This document shows, piece by piece, positions 43,605 through 51,997 of a DNA stretch of 64,000 nt. The translations under genes and the position numbers were made by a program. Position 1 is the first letter of the stretch, and every line of letters starts with the position of its first letter. Under the pieces are notes generated by a model, which worked only from the letters and a program-made list of their open reading frames with translations, was not told the DNA's origin and searched no databases. The DNA is from Vibrio marisflavi CECT 7928 (GTDB lineage: Bacteria > Pseudomonadota > Gammaproteobacteria > Enterobacterales > Vibrionaceae): assembly GCF_921294215.1 (NCBI RefSeq), contig NZ_CAKLDM010000001.1:1178001-1242000 (forward strand), in the 5' to 3' direction.

Positions 43605-45494
43605 TTACCCTACAACTACTTCTTCAACTACTTCTTCATCAGGATCACCCTCAGCCATTGGACTAACTAGAGCATCCGTCATATAAACCCGACTCATAAG
43701 CTGCCGTTTTAAAGCTTCTCTGCGTTGATAATAAAACGCTCTAAAGTCTTCAAATTCTAGGCTAGTTGCCTCATCCAGTAATAAACTATCCCTATTAACT
43801 GATACACCACTAGCCCCTACCCAGTCTATAAGAGGTTTTGCGCCTTTAGACATGTTCTGTGAATCATTAAGGAGGTGCAGGTTTGCAATACTGTTCCAAT
43901 GGGCTGAATTTGAGTAAAACGAATATAAATCTTCATCGTCTTTTAAAAATTCAGCTACCCTAAGCTGCTTGTTCTCAAATGCAGATTTAGGATGAAGATG
44001 GTCGATATGAAATGTCTCTGTAGGATTCATTTCTGGGAACAAAAGGTGCAATAGTACTCGACAGCGCCCTTCACTATGCTGTATATCAAGCAGGTTTTCG
44101 ATATACTCAGCGTCAAAACGCAAGTCTTTATTAGAGCCTTTATATTTTTCAATAATCTGCTCCAAAGGAAAAATAGGTTTATCAATATTGTCCTTCAACA
44201 CCTCTCTCATTCCTGAAAGAATGATGTCCGCTTGACCACCAAATATTCCTTTTAGTAAAACCATATAAAGCCACTGACTAATTAGTTGACGTTGCTCCTG
44301 AACCTTAGATAAGTTGTTGATGATGTGGAAAAGAGGCTTGCCCTCTACCTGCTTGGTATATAGATAGTAGCAAATAGGAATAATTGCATTTTTAGATGTT
44401 AAAGACTGTGGGTTAATTCCAGATCTGCGCACAACCTTAAAAGTAGCTTTAACACACAGTTTAATTGCTTCCCATTGAGCCTGAATAGCTTCAACCTGCT
44501 CAGATTTAAAGTTCTTGACCTTAAACTTTACATCAGACCCTGTAAGCATCAGACAAGTTTTAAGTATCCAATCGCGGCCTAAGTAGAACCCCATATCCGC
44601 ACTCTGATGGATTTCTTTAATAAGAGTGTCAATTTCTTTGCGAAAATCACCATCCCAGTTGGCAACCGCTATCGACATAAGTAAATCAGAAAAGTCTAAC
44701 TTAGTACCACCGCTATTAGTCCTGATAAACACATCCAAAACATGATCAATCTTCTGACTTGTTTCATTAAAGTAATGGATGATTTTCTGACACCGGATCA
44801 CATCGTAAAGTTGAGACAAAGCATCCTCTGCAAACTCATTATCTTGCAGTCCATGCTGTTCTAAGTAGGGTTTTACTATATCTCGCCATACTTTGTTCGC
44901 TCCATCGACCTGCGGTAGTAACATTACCTGATGTAAACAATACCAATGATGTTTATCCTCTTTGCTCATTTTTGAAGCTGCAAACTGCTTTTCAGTTAAA
45001 AACTTAAAGTTGTAGTGCATCAATGAATCTTCCTCTTCGGATTGAAGCGGATTCAATAAGTCTAGATAAAGTTTACGAGGTGGTAACACAGTTTCATCTT
45101 GTGCACTAGGCCACCAAACTCTGGGCTGCTTATAGGCGTAGGTGCCACACAAACCAATGTAGATTGATGTTAATCTTTGCTGTCCGTCAATTACAGCTTT
45201 AAAGTCTTTAAAACAAGCATCAGTCGATAAGTGAGGGTTCTCTTCGTAAAAGCGCTGGCAATAGCTATCAATAAAACTGTAGAACTTATAATGATTCTTG
45301 ATCTGATTTTCTTTGACTTCCCACATCATAAAGCTGTTGATCGGGTAACCGCGCATAATAGAATCAAACAACACGCAAATCTGATGACTACTCCAAACAA
45401 ACTTACGCTGAATAGCAGGTAATAGAAAATCACTACTTCGGATACTTTCTATTGCCTGACGAATGCTAATCGCTTTTTCGTAGTCGCCTGCCAT
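43605..45494 (-). CDS. DUF262-HNH protein, candidate defence nuclease
   Basis: A protein of 629 residues. The N-terminal DUF262 (ParB/GmrS-like) domain has 'LPAIQRKFVW' (about 25-34) and 'VIDGQQRLTSIYIG' (about 102), the nucleotide-hydrolysing motif of GmrS and SspE. Near residue 496 is 'HIDHLHPKSAF', a DUF1524-type HNH nuclease motif, and 'WNSIANLHLLND' follows. The same pairing in GmrSD and SspE restricts phages with modified DNA or acts with DNA phosphorothioation; no ssp/dnd genes are in view. The C-terminus is acidic. It stands alone at the island's left edge. Confidence 0.85.
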   Translation of the reverse strand: MAGDYEKAISIRQAIESIRSSDFLLPAIQRKFVWSSHQICVLFDSIMRGYPINSFMMWEVKENQIKNHYKFYSFIDSYCQRFYEENPHLSTDACFKDFKAVIDGQQRLTSIYIGLCGTYAYKQPRVWWPSAQDETVLPPRKLYLDLLNPLQSEEEDSLMHYNFKFLTEKQFAASKMSKEDKHHWYCLHQVMLLPQVDGANKVWRDIVKPYLEQHGLQDNEFAEDALSQLYDVIRCQKIIHYFNETSQKIDHVLDVFIRTNSGGTKLDFSDLLMSIAVANWDGDFRKEIDTLIKEIHQSADMGFYLGRDWILKTCLMLTGSDVKFKVKNFKSEQVEAIQAQWEAIKLCVKATFKVVRRSGINPQSLTSKNAIIPICYYLYTKQVEGKPLFHIINNLSKVQEQRQLISQWLYMVLLKGIFGGQADIILSGMREVLKDNIDKPIFPLEQIIEKYKGSNKDLRFDAEYIENLLDIQHSEGRCRVLLHLLFPEMNPTETFHIDHLHPKSAFENKQLRVAEFLKDDEDLYSFYSNSAHWNSIANLHLLNDSQNMSKGAKPLIDWVGASGVSVNRDSLLLDEATSLEFEDFRAFYYQRREALKRQLMSRVYMTDALVSPMAEGDPDEEVVEEVVVG

Positions 45495-45848
45495 ACTTAT
45501 TCCTCATAATAAAATCTGCAATCATTATCAATACTTTTCTAGACCATACATAGTTATGACTAACATCACCATTTTTATGGATCAATTACCCTAAGTGCAA
45601 ATCCGTAACCAACTTAGCTCAACCATAACCACCATATTCTAGGAAGAAAAATAATTAAAATCTGCAGTGAATGGGAATTTCATGTGAATCAGAAAAAGAG
45701 CAATTACATAAGGCCGAGAAAAATATTAGGCAAACTGTCAGAAAATGACCAAATATAACCATACTCAAATTGCAGTTCCCAAAGTCGATTTTCTCTACGA
45801 GGGCCTAAAATGTGCTGTCAGTCTAGGTCTAAAAGTAAATGTATATTA
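45495..45848. other. Non-coding gap between the DUF262 and NACHT genes
   Basis: I see no gene, repeat or strong hairpin in these 354 bases. It should contain the DUF262 promoter on the minus strand and the 3' end of the NACHT transcript. Confidence 0.4.
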
Positions 45849-48791
45849 TCAATCTAACATTCTTATAATTCTTTCAAGCTCATAACTTGTACCATTTTGG
45901 TCCAACACGCTAATTACATCCATATAGTCATCATTCACCTTATATTGTTTTATAGAAGGCTTCTTAGGGTTTACATATGGTGTGATAATTTTGTTCTTTT
46001 TTAAAGTTTTTAAAATATTCGAATTAGAGTGTTTTTCTATCCTCTCAACCTTTTGTTCCTTGAAAGTGCCTCCTGTATCAAAAAGTTTAAATATTTTCTT
46101 AATATCATCAAGCTTATTCATATTTTTCTGATCTTGATTTTCATTGCTACTCTTAATTAATTCATATATTCCAGAAGTATCACACTTGAGAAATAGATTT
46201 TTATGAAGGTGAGGAATACTAACATTTTTTCTCGGTTCCAAATGTTTAAATGTACCATTATGAAACGATGTATTTCCATCAAGTTTGCACTCCCAAAAGA
46301 AAGGATAATTTTCCATCCAAACATTTGTTATAGTCATACCCCGAAAATCAAAGATTAGTTTATCACTATCTTTTCCAAACAAGTTAAGTATGGATAAATA
46401 GTCCAAGTTCTGACCAAAAATATCAATAAGAATTTGTGTATTAGTAGAAACACTTGATCTTCCAGTACTATGCTGATGACAAGATAACAAAATGCAGATA
46501 AGACTTGATATCACCCGCCTAGTCAGAATTTCTTCCTTCTCCTTTAACTGTTCAATACTAATTTCAATCAACTCAATAATAAATATTTCCAACTCTTCAT
46601 TGAAGATTACCCTACTTGAAACTCGCTTAGTAAATCTAGTATTATACTTAACATATTCAGATATAGATCTAATTATGTTTCTATCAAAGAGAGACTTTTC
46701 TCCTCTTGACAAAAAGTAACATATATACAAATTAGCAAAGAATTCTTTAAAAAAGTCATATTTAAAAGAAACCACTCTCGAATGATGGTCAAAGTTTATT
46801 AGAGTATGACCTTTAAACAACTCAACAATATCAGTGACATCTTTGACATCTACGTGATCCAACAACTTATTAAAGTTTGACTCATGTATATTACCATTGT
46901 GAAAAGTAGATAACTTCATAAATAGAAGCAATTGAGAATCAACATCTATATTCCTTAACTTTTGGATTTCTCGATTGCAAATACGCCCAATAAAGTAATC
47001 ATCGGTAAGATCAGTTTTTAATATTTCAGTTTCTATATCATTCCTATTTACAGAACCAAAATCTCTATTTTGCCTAACCATATCAGAAATCAAATCTAAT
47101 GTATAAGGTATATAAACGAAGTTAGGAGATTCAATAGCATCCGTATTAAACTTAAACTCATCCGCATACTCCATACATCTCCTAAACTCTGGAGAATTGT
47201 TGTCATATTCTTGCTGGAAAAATTTTTTCGTTAATGACTCAGTAAAAGGACTAAGCTCAACCTTACAAATGCTATGATTTTCATCCGTGTTCAAATCCCA
47301 AAAGTAGTCTCTACACGTCAGAATTATTTTTGTCTTTTCATTCCCAATTAAATAGCTATCAAAAATATTATCTATGAAAGAACTTACGTCAAATTTACCA
47401 CTTAATTTGGCAATAACCTCATCTATACCATCTACAACAATTAAAACATTGCCGTTATCTATAGAAAGCTCTAAGAGCTCTTGGTTAAATCTATTTTCAA
47501 ATTGATTTACCTTAGCATGAGCACTATAAAAATAGAATAGGTCATCAATTACTCCTTGAGTAGATATTTCATCAATTATTCTTTTTGAATCAATGAACAC
47601 TACTCTATACCCATCTTCTAGTGAATTATTATATAAATAAACTTGATCAAGAAAGTACTTAACCAATGTGGTTTTTCCCACACCACCATACCCTTTCACA
47701 ACCATAAGTGGCTTAGAATTCATGGAAAGCCATTCATTAAGAAGAACAAGTGCATTTTTGTTTATACTTCCAACTACACTCGGCTCAATAAAGTTTTTTA
47801 TTTGCCTTTGCTTCTTAAATTGACCATCATGAAAAGAGTCTTCATTAAGTAAGTCATTATATAGATGCTCTCTCGCAAAACCACTCAGAGTCAATACACT
47901 CTTCGCAGAAAATTTTAATTTGACACCTTCCTTGTCTATACTACTATCGTCATCAATTAGAATATATTTAATAGAGGTATCTGATATATGTCCATTAGAT
48001 ATGAGAAACTCTCTAGTTCTTATTTGGTTCGAATTTTTAAACAGGTAAATTATATCTAATCCGCTGGAGAATTCTGATGACAAATTATATACTTCGAATA
48101 ATATTTTATCTTTCCATTTTTTTTCAGAAGACCGTCCAATCTCTTTAAAGGAGGCATTTTTCTTAAGAAAAAGTTCTATAGTTTTTTCTACATTCTTACT
48201 TATATTTAAATCTTTCTTAATTTCAGGTATAAGTTTTTTTCGAGACTCATCTATAGACTTAATGAGCTTTGGGCAAGCATTCGCCACTTGTGGCTCACCA
48301 TCACATAATTTAATTTCTCTAATAAAGACATTACCTTTTTTCTCAGTTCTTCTCTTGTCTTGAAGGTCCTTTTTAAGAACTAGTAGACTAGTTGCGGGAA
48401 ATATTAAAAAGCATATTATCCGCCTACCATTAAACTTCTCTTCGCTAACCTTAAAGCAATTCTTTACATTGCTTCCATCTTCGAACTCGAAGTAAGAAAA
48501 AAGCTTTTCATCAATTTTGTCCTTAAATGTTTCGATACTATCAAAGCCTAGTTTATTAATGTTGACATCAATAAACCTTTCTAGCTTATCCTTGGATTCA
48601 TCAACCCCAATGATCAAATATTTATTATCCTCAACATGCTCAGGAGTACAGTTAACCAAAGCTACAAAATCTTTAAGAAACTCTCCCCAGCACCTAATAT
48701 CCTGTGATTTTCCATTCCAATACCATTCAGATTTAAATTCTAGGTACACTTCTTCTTTTTGTTCACTTAAGTTACTAATCAAAGCTCTCAT
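45849..48791 (-). CDS. Schlafen AlbA_2-NACHT NTPase, candidate antiphage protein
   Basis: A protein of 980 residues. Residues about 10-125 match an AlbA_2/Schlafen-type domain ('EEVYLEFKSEWYWNGKS', 'FLKDFVALVN', 'NKYLIIGVDESKDKL'). A NACHT-type STAND ATPase follows, with Walker A 'GYGGVGKTT' (about 364-372), Walker B 'NVLIVVDGIDEVI' (about 450) and 'ILTCRDYFWDL'. The C-terminal half is a probable sensor region, ending in a winged-helix-like segment. The DNA is much more AT-rich than its neighbours, a sign of separate acquisition. Bacterial NACHT proteins are known antiphage sensors; the specific role here is inference. Confidence 0.85.
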   Translation of the reverse strand: MRALISNLSEQKEEVYLEFKSEWYWNGKSQDIRCWGEFLKDFVALVNCTPEHVEDNKYLIIGVDESKDKLERFIDVNINKLGFDSIETFKDKIDEKLFSYFEFEDGSNVKNCFKVSEEKFNGRRIICFLIFPATSLLVLKKDLQDKRRTEKKGNVFIREIKLCDGEPQVANACPKLIKSIDESRKKLIPEIKKDLNISKNVEKTIELFLKKNASFKEIGRSSEKKWKDKILFEVYNLSSEFSSGLDIIYLFKNSNQIRTREFLISNGHISDTSIKYILIDDDSSIDKEGVKLKFSAKSVLTLSGFAREHLYNDLLNEDSFHDGQFKKQRQIKNFIEPSVVGSINKNALVLLNEWLSMNSKPLMVVKGYGGVGKTTLVKYFLDQVYLYNNSLEDGYRVVFIDSKRIIDEISTQGVIDDLFYFYSAHAKVNQFENRFNQELLELSIDNGNVLIVVDGIDEVIAKLSGKFDVSSFIDNIFDSYLIGNEKTKIILTCRDYFWDLNTDENHSICKVELSPFTESLTKKFFQQEYDNNSPEFRRCMEYADEFKFNTDAIESPNFVYIPYTLDLISDMVRQNRDFGSVNRNDIETEILKTDLTDDYFIGRICNREIQKLRNIDVDSQLLLFMKLSTFHNGNIHESNFNKLLDHVDVKDVTDIVELFKGHTLINFDHHSRVVSFKYDFFKEFFANLYICYFLSRGEKSLFDRNIIRSISEYVKYNTRFTKRVSSRVIFNEELEIFIIELIEISIEQLKEKEEILTRRVISSLICILLSCHQHSTGRSSVSTNTQILIDIFGQNLDYLSILNLFGKDSDKLIFDFRGMTITNVWMENYPFFWECKLDGNTSFHNGTFKHLEPRKNVSIPHLHKNLFLKCDTSGIYELIKSSNENQDQKNMNKLDDIKKIFKLFDTGGTFKEQKVERIEKHSNSNILKTLKKNKIITPYVNPKKPSIKQYKVNDDYMDVISVLDQNGTSYELERIIRMLD

Positions 48792-48915
48792 GATTCATTC
48801 GTCCTTCAGCATAATCGCTTTAAGATATCTCAGATCATACTTAATTTGAGTGATTCAGTTTGTTTTTTATCACACCATCAATAGTTTACCTATCAATTGA
48901 GAGCTTCCTTCCATT

Positions 48916-49626
48916 CTATCGCTGAAACCGATTGACCGTCGTTCGATAGGAGCTCGGTATTAGTGGATCTTGACCTTCTTTTTTCCGCTTTTGGTTTAGC
49001 TTTTCAACTCGTTCAAGGAAGTCTTTGTGTGCTTTGGTGTAATTGATGGCGAGGTAGGTTTTGCAGTGGTCACGAACTACTTGATCTAAGAGTTCGACTA
49101 TCTCTTTATCGCGCTTAACTGTACGATTCCCTTTCTTTGAATGCTCTGGCATCAGCGAGTTTTTCTTCCAACCTGATTCAACATAAAGCTGTATCCATCT
49201 AGCAAAGGTTCGCCATTGTGGTGGGTTATCGTCTTTGAATTCTATACACTTCTCTTTCAACCACGGCTCTAACCATTTGGCTGTGTACCTTGGTACCTGT
49301 GAGTCTAGTACCGCTTTCACGTATCGATATCGTCTCTCCATTTCTTGCTCATTTTCTGCTTGCCGTGGAGAGCTTTTAGGTTTTGATTTCTTGCGTACAG
49401 GATTAACAAACAACGATTCTGGAATTTCGCTTCTGCTACTTACAGCGAGTAGCCCGTTGGTGATATGAGACTCTATCTGCTTCCGAGAGAAAGTGAAGTT
49501 TCCGCCTTGCTCGATATCCTTAAGCGATACTTCTGTTTGGTTTAACGAGCTGACCTGAAAATAGGACTTCTTGTTTCCCCTGAAGCTTTTAATCAGCACT
49601 AAATTAGGATCTCGAAAGTTCACCAT
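48916..49626 (-). CDS. TniA/TnsB-like DNA-binding protein without DDE domain (copy 2)
   Basis: A protein of 236 residues. About 60 residues form a small N-terminal beta domain ('NKKSYFQVSSLNQTEVSLKDIEQGGNFTFS'). The rest looks like the helix-turn-helix region before the catalytic core of TniA/TnsB/Mu-type transposases ('PPQWRTFARWIQLYVESGWKKNSLMPEHSKKGNRT', then 'IPSSYRTTVNRF'). The protein ends where the DDE domain would begin. It overlaps the end of the paralogue at 49604-50302 by 23 bases and lies downstream of it. It may be a domesticated DNA-binding protein or a remnant. Confidence 0.72.
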   Translation of the reverse strand: MVNFRDPNLVLIKSFRGNKKSYFQVSSLNQTEVSLKDIEQGGNFTFSRKQIESHITNGLLAVSSRSEIPESLFVNPVRKKSKPKSSPRQAENEQEMERRYRYVKAVLDSQVPRYTAKWLEPWLKEKCIEFKDDNPPQWRTFARWIQLYVESGWKKNSLMPEHSKKGNRTVKRDKEIVELLDQVVRDHCKTYLAINYTKAHKDFLERVEKLNQKRKKEGQDPLIPSSYRTTVNRFQR

Positions 49627-50302
49627 TGCTCCTTACTTTGAGTCGTTTACGCATCGATTCAAGAGAAATCGGCTTATACTGACTTTGGCCACTCTTCTCG
49701 CGTTCAATATTTAGCTCTTTCAGCTGTTTCAAATATCGTTTGTATGCTGTCGGCGCTTTTATATTTGTGTCGAATGTTCCCAATACTTTCTTAATCAACA
49801 AATCATGTTCAACTGGTACTTTTGCGTTCCGGTTCCCTGACTTCAAAAATGCAGGAATCAAACTTGATTTATCATAATTGGAATCAACATATGCTTTTAC
49901 CCATCGGTACAGCGTGATAGGGCTTGGCGGTTTTCTATCGCCTATTTCCAATGATTTAATTTCGAGGTAGGAAGCTAGTTTCTCTAGTGATCCATACGAT
50001 ATATTCGCCTGTACTGCGCCTTCGACATACAGCAGTCGTTTACGTTGCTCATTCATTGACTGTTCAAGTTCAGGTGAAGGTTGATTGTCCAATTCGGTCA
50101 ACAAAGCTGGCAGATCATCTTCAGTTCCAAGCGTAAACACTTCATCCTGTATGAGGTTTTTTAGCTGATCTATTTGAAAATGAAACTCCGCATTCGACTC
50201 AACGTCTCTCAATATTGCTTCGCCATGCACGAGACTCTGAATACGAAGAAATAAAGTATTGGATTTTTTTTTACTAACCAGAAGAGCTTGCTCAACAATC
50301 AT
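49604..50302 (-). CDS. TniA/TnsB-like DNA-binding protein without DDE domain (copy 1)
   Basis: A protein of 232 residues from ATG 50302, with the same layout as its downstream neighbour: N-terminal 'KKSNTLFLRIQSLVHGEAILRDVESNAEFHFQ', then 'KPPSPITLYRWVKAYVDSNYDKSSLIPAFLKSGNRNAKV' and 'YKPISLESMRKRL', as in the DNA-binding half of TniA-type transposases. No DDE catalytic domain follows. It is divergent from the serine resolvase at 50452, sharing a promoter region with a 20-bp perfect palindrome. In Tn5053/Tn402-type elements TniA and a resolvase also occur together. Confidence 0.72.
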   Translation of the reverse strand: MIVEQALLVSKKKSNTLFLRIQSLVHGEAILRDVESNAEFHFQIDQLKNLIQDEVFTLGTEDDLPALLTELDNQPSPELEQSMNEQRKRLLYVEGAVQANISYGSLEKLASYLEIKSLEIGDRKPPSPITLYRWVKAYVDSNYDKSSLIPAFLKSGNRNAKVPVEHDLLIKKVLGTFDTNIKAPTAYKRYLKQLKELNIEREKSGQSQYKPISLESMRKRLKVRSNGELSRS

Positions 50303-50332
50303 ACTCACTATGCATACCTCACAAGCAAAGTC

Positions 50333-50399
50333 ATTTAGGGTATACCCTAAATCAACAAAAACTCGGCAACATATTCTTGTTCATTTAGAGTAGATAAAT
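50333..50399. promoter_or_regulatory. Candidate resolvase res site or operator
   Basis: A perfect 20-bp palindrome ATTTAGGGTATACCCTAAAT (50333-50352) and a related imperfect dyad ATTTAGAGTAGATAAAT (50383-50399), with centres about 48 bp apart, sit between the divergent TniA-like and resolvase genes. Tn3-family resolvases act on sites of this type next to their own gene and often repress it. Which role applies is not decided by the sequence. Confidence 0.6.
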
Positions 50400-50451
50400 T
50401 ACTTATTCAACACTATGTTCATTAAGTCTAGATGCTAAATGAGCAATCGCC

Positions 50452-51000
50452 ATGAGCAAAATTGGTTATGCCCGAGTTTCGACGTCAGATCAGTCGTTGG
50501 ACGTTCAAATTGAGAAGTTAAAAGCAGCAGGTTGTTCGAAAGTATTTTCAGACACAGCAACAGGGTCATCTACCAATCGGGAAGGCCTTGTCAACTTGAT
50601 GGCTTATCTTCGTTCAGGAGATACTTTAGTCATTACCAGAATTGATCGTATCGCGAGATCAGTGCTCGATTTACAACAACTCATTAAGCAATTGCAAGAG
50701 CAAGACATTGCTTTCTCAGCGCTTGAGCAACCTGTATCCACTGACTCTGCCTCAGAGAAAGCCTTTCTAGATATGCTAGCCGTATTCGCTGAGTTTGAGC
50801 TGAATATACGCCGAGAGCGTCAGTTAGAAGGCATTACTGCGGCCAAAAAAGCTGGAAAGTATAAAGGCAGGAAGCCACTATCAGAAAGCGTTGCGACCCA
50901 AGTTAAACAGCTTTATGCCGAACGGACTAGTGTTTCGTCCATAGCTCGCACTTTAGGAATCTCTCGAAACAGTGTCTATAAGATATTGAAGTCTAGTTAG
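50452..51000 (+). CDS. Serine resolvase/invertase (TniR/Tn3-resolvase type)
   Basis: A protein of 182 residues, full length for this family. The catalytic domain has 'GYARVSTSDQSLDVQ' with nucleophile Ser10, and 'LRSGDTLVITRIDRIARSVLDL' with the active-site arginines. The C-terminus carries the Hin-type helix-turn-helix ('SSIARTLGISRNSVYKIL'). It should recombine two directly repeated res sites, resolving cointegrates. No partner transposase with a DDE domain is present. Its end overlaps by 8 bases the 3' end of the convergent XRE gene. Confidence 0.93.
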   Translation: MSKIGYARVSTSDQSLDVQIEKLKAAGCSKVFSDTATGSSTNREGLVNLMAYLRSGDTLVITRIDRIARSVLDLQQLIKQLQEQDIAFSALEQPVSTDSASEKAFLDMLAVFAEFELNIRRERQLEGITAAKKAGKYKGRKPLSESVATQVKQLYAERTSVSSIARTLGISRNSVYKILKSS

Positions 51001-51304
51001 ATTCAAGCTGAGTAAGGATAGCTTTGATTTCTTCATCGTCCATACTTTCCAACTTAACCATCAGTTCGGCCATTATCTCAGACTCACAAAAGAAATACGC
51101 GACGGGCACATTCAATTCAGCAGCAATACGTTTAAGCGTTAGGTAGTCTGGGGTGTGGCGGCCTTTTTCATAATGGTTCATGCGAGCACTAGCCGTGCCT
51201 TCTTCCATCCCCAACCGAACACCAAGCTCTTTTTGACTTATACCCATAACTTTACGCGCCTGTTTAAGCCGAACGGGTAATGGGCTGACGATTTGTTTTT
51301 CCAC
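50993..51304 (-). CDS. XRE-family transcriptional regulator
   Basis: A protein of 103 residues with an N-terminal Cro/C1-type helix-turn-helix ('RLKQARKVMGISQKELGVRLGMEEGTASARMNHYEKGRHTPDYLTLKRIAAELNVP', about 12-67) and a short acidic C-terminal tail. The start is a GTG directly after an in-frame TAA. It is divergent from the winged-helix/helicase operon at 51455; two matching 17-bp operators lie between them (51331-51380). It probably represses that operon and perhaps itself, as restriction-modification C proteins and phage repressors do. Confidence 0.9.
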   Translation of the reverse strand: MEKQIVSPLPVRLKQARKVMGISQKELGVRLGMEEGTASARMNHYEKGRHTPDYLTLKRIAAELNVPVAYFFCESEIMAELMVKLESMDDEEIKAILTQLESN

Positions 51305-51330
51305 TTATTCATCACTAGCGAACCTTTAAT

Positions 51331-51380
51331 ACTTAGATTGTCTTAGTTCTCACTAGAAAGTATACTAAGTAATCCTTAGT
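51331..51380. promoter_or_regulatory. Two 17-bp operators between the XRE gene and the helicase operon
   Basis: ACTTAG-ATTGT-CTTAGT (51331-51347) and ACTAAG-TAATC-CTTAGT (51364-51380) share the form ACTWAG-N5-CTTAGT and start 33 bp apart, about three helical turns. They are in the promoter region shared by the XRE gene and the operon at 51455, the classical place for a repressor of this type. Confidence 0.65.
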
Positions 51381-51454
51381 TTTCATACCAACCATGATGG
51401 TACAAGAACGATTAGTACAGAGTTAATAGACATATACTTATATATCATTCAGTT

Positions 51455-51997
51455 ATGACCATGAAAAAAGCAGCAATAGAGTTAAACAAAACACTGTTAG
51501 AGATATTGAGTAGTGATTCTTTGACAACCTTTACCGTTCTCGATGTCCAAAAAGCCTATATGGAGCGAGTTCCAAACGATGGTTCTATGGAAGGTATAAA
51601 AAAGATGATATATCGGCAGATATATCGACTGGCCAAGTTTGGCGTACTTCAACGTGACTCCAAACAAGGGAGAGTCGTTTACTTTTCCAAGACAGATCTG
51701 TTCAATAAAACCAAATTTATTCCTAAATTTGTTGGCAGTCAGGCTGTAACAATGCCTGTAAGCAAATCAGACCAAGATTTTGTGAAGGCTCTTAACGATA
51801 AAAAAGCTCAGTATCAAGTAGAGATGCTTACGGCGCTCGGCGAAGCTGAAGAGTTGAAAGCACTCATGGAAGAGTTCCCATTTAACCAGAAACGTCTGGC
51901 ACCGATATACATCAGCGCAAGAGAAAAGAGTTCAATACTAATAGGCCGAATCAATGCAATCGACCTTAGTTTGACGCAAATGGCAGTTCAGGCGTGA
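51455..51997 (+). CDS. Winged-helix-like protein of unknown function, partner of the helicase
   Basis: A protein of 180 residues. The N-terminal 85 residues look like a winged helix ('TFTVLDVQKAYMERVP', 'MIYRQIYRLAKFGVLQRDSKQGRVVYFSKTD'), and the C-terminal 80 residues are helical and charged ('YQVEMLTALGEAEELKALMEEFP'). I do not recognise the family. The stop overlaps the helicase start (GTGA), so the two are translationally coupled and probably act together. XRE control is likely from the operators upstream. Confidence 0.7.
   Translation: MTMKKAAIELNKTLLEILSSDSLTTFTVLDVQKAYMERVPNDGSMEGIKKMIYRQIYRLAKFGVLQRDSKQGRVVYFSKTDLFNKTKFIPKFVGSQAVTMPVSKSDQDFVKALNDKKAQYQVEMLTALGEAEELKALMEEFPFNQKRLAPIYISAREKSSILIGRINAIDLSLTQMAVQA

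Noticed and set aside
48916..50302. Reading the two TniA-like genes as one frameshifted transposase
   Set aside because: Each contains its own N-terminal domain and helix-turn-helix region; they are paralogues, not halves.
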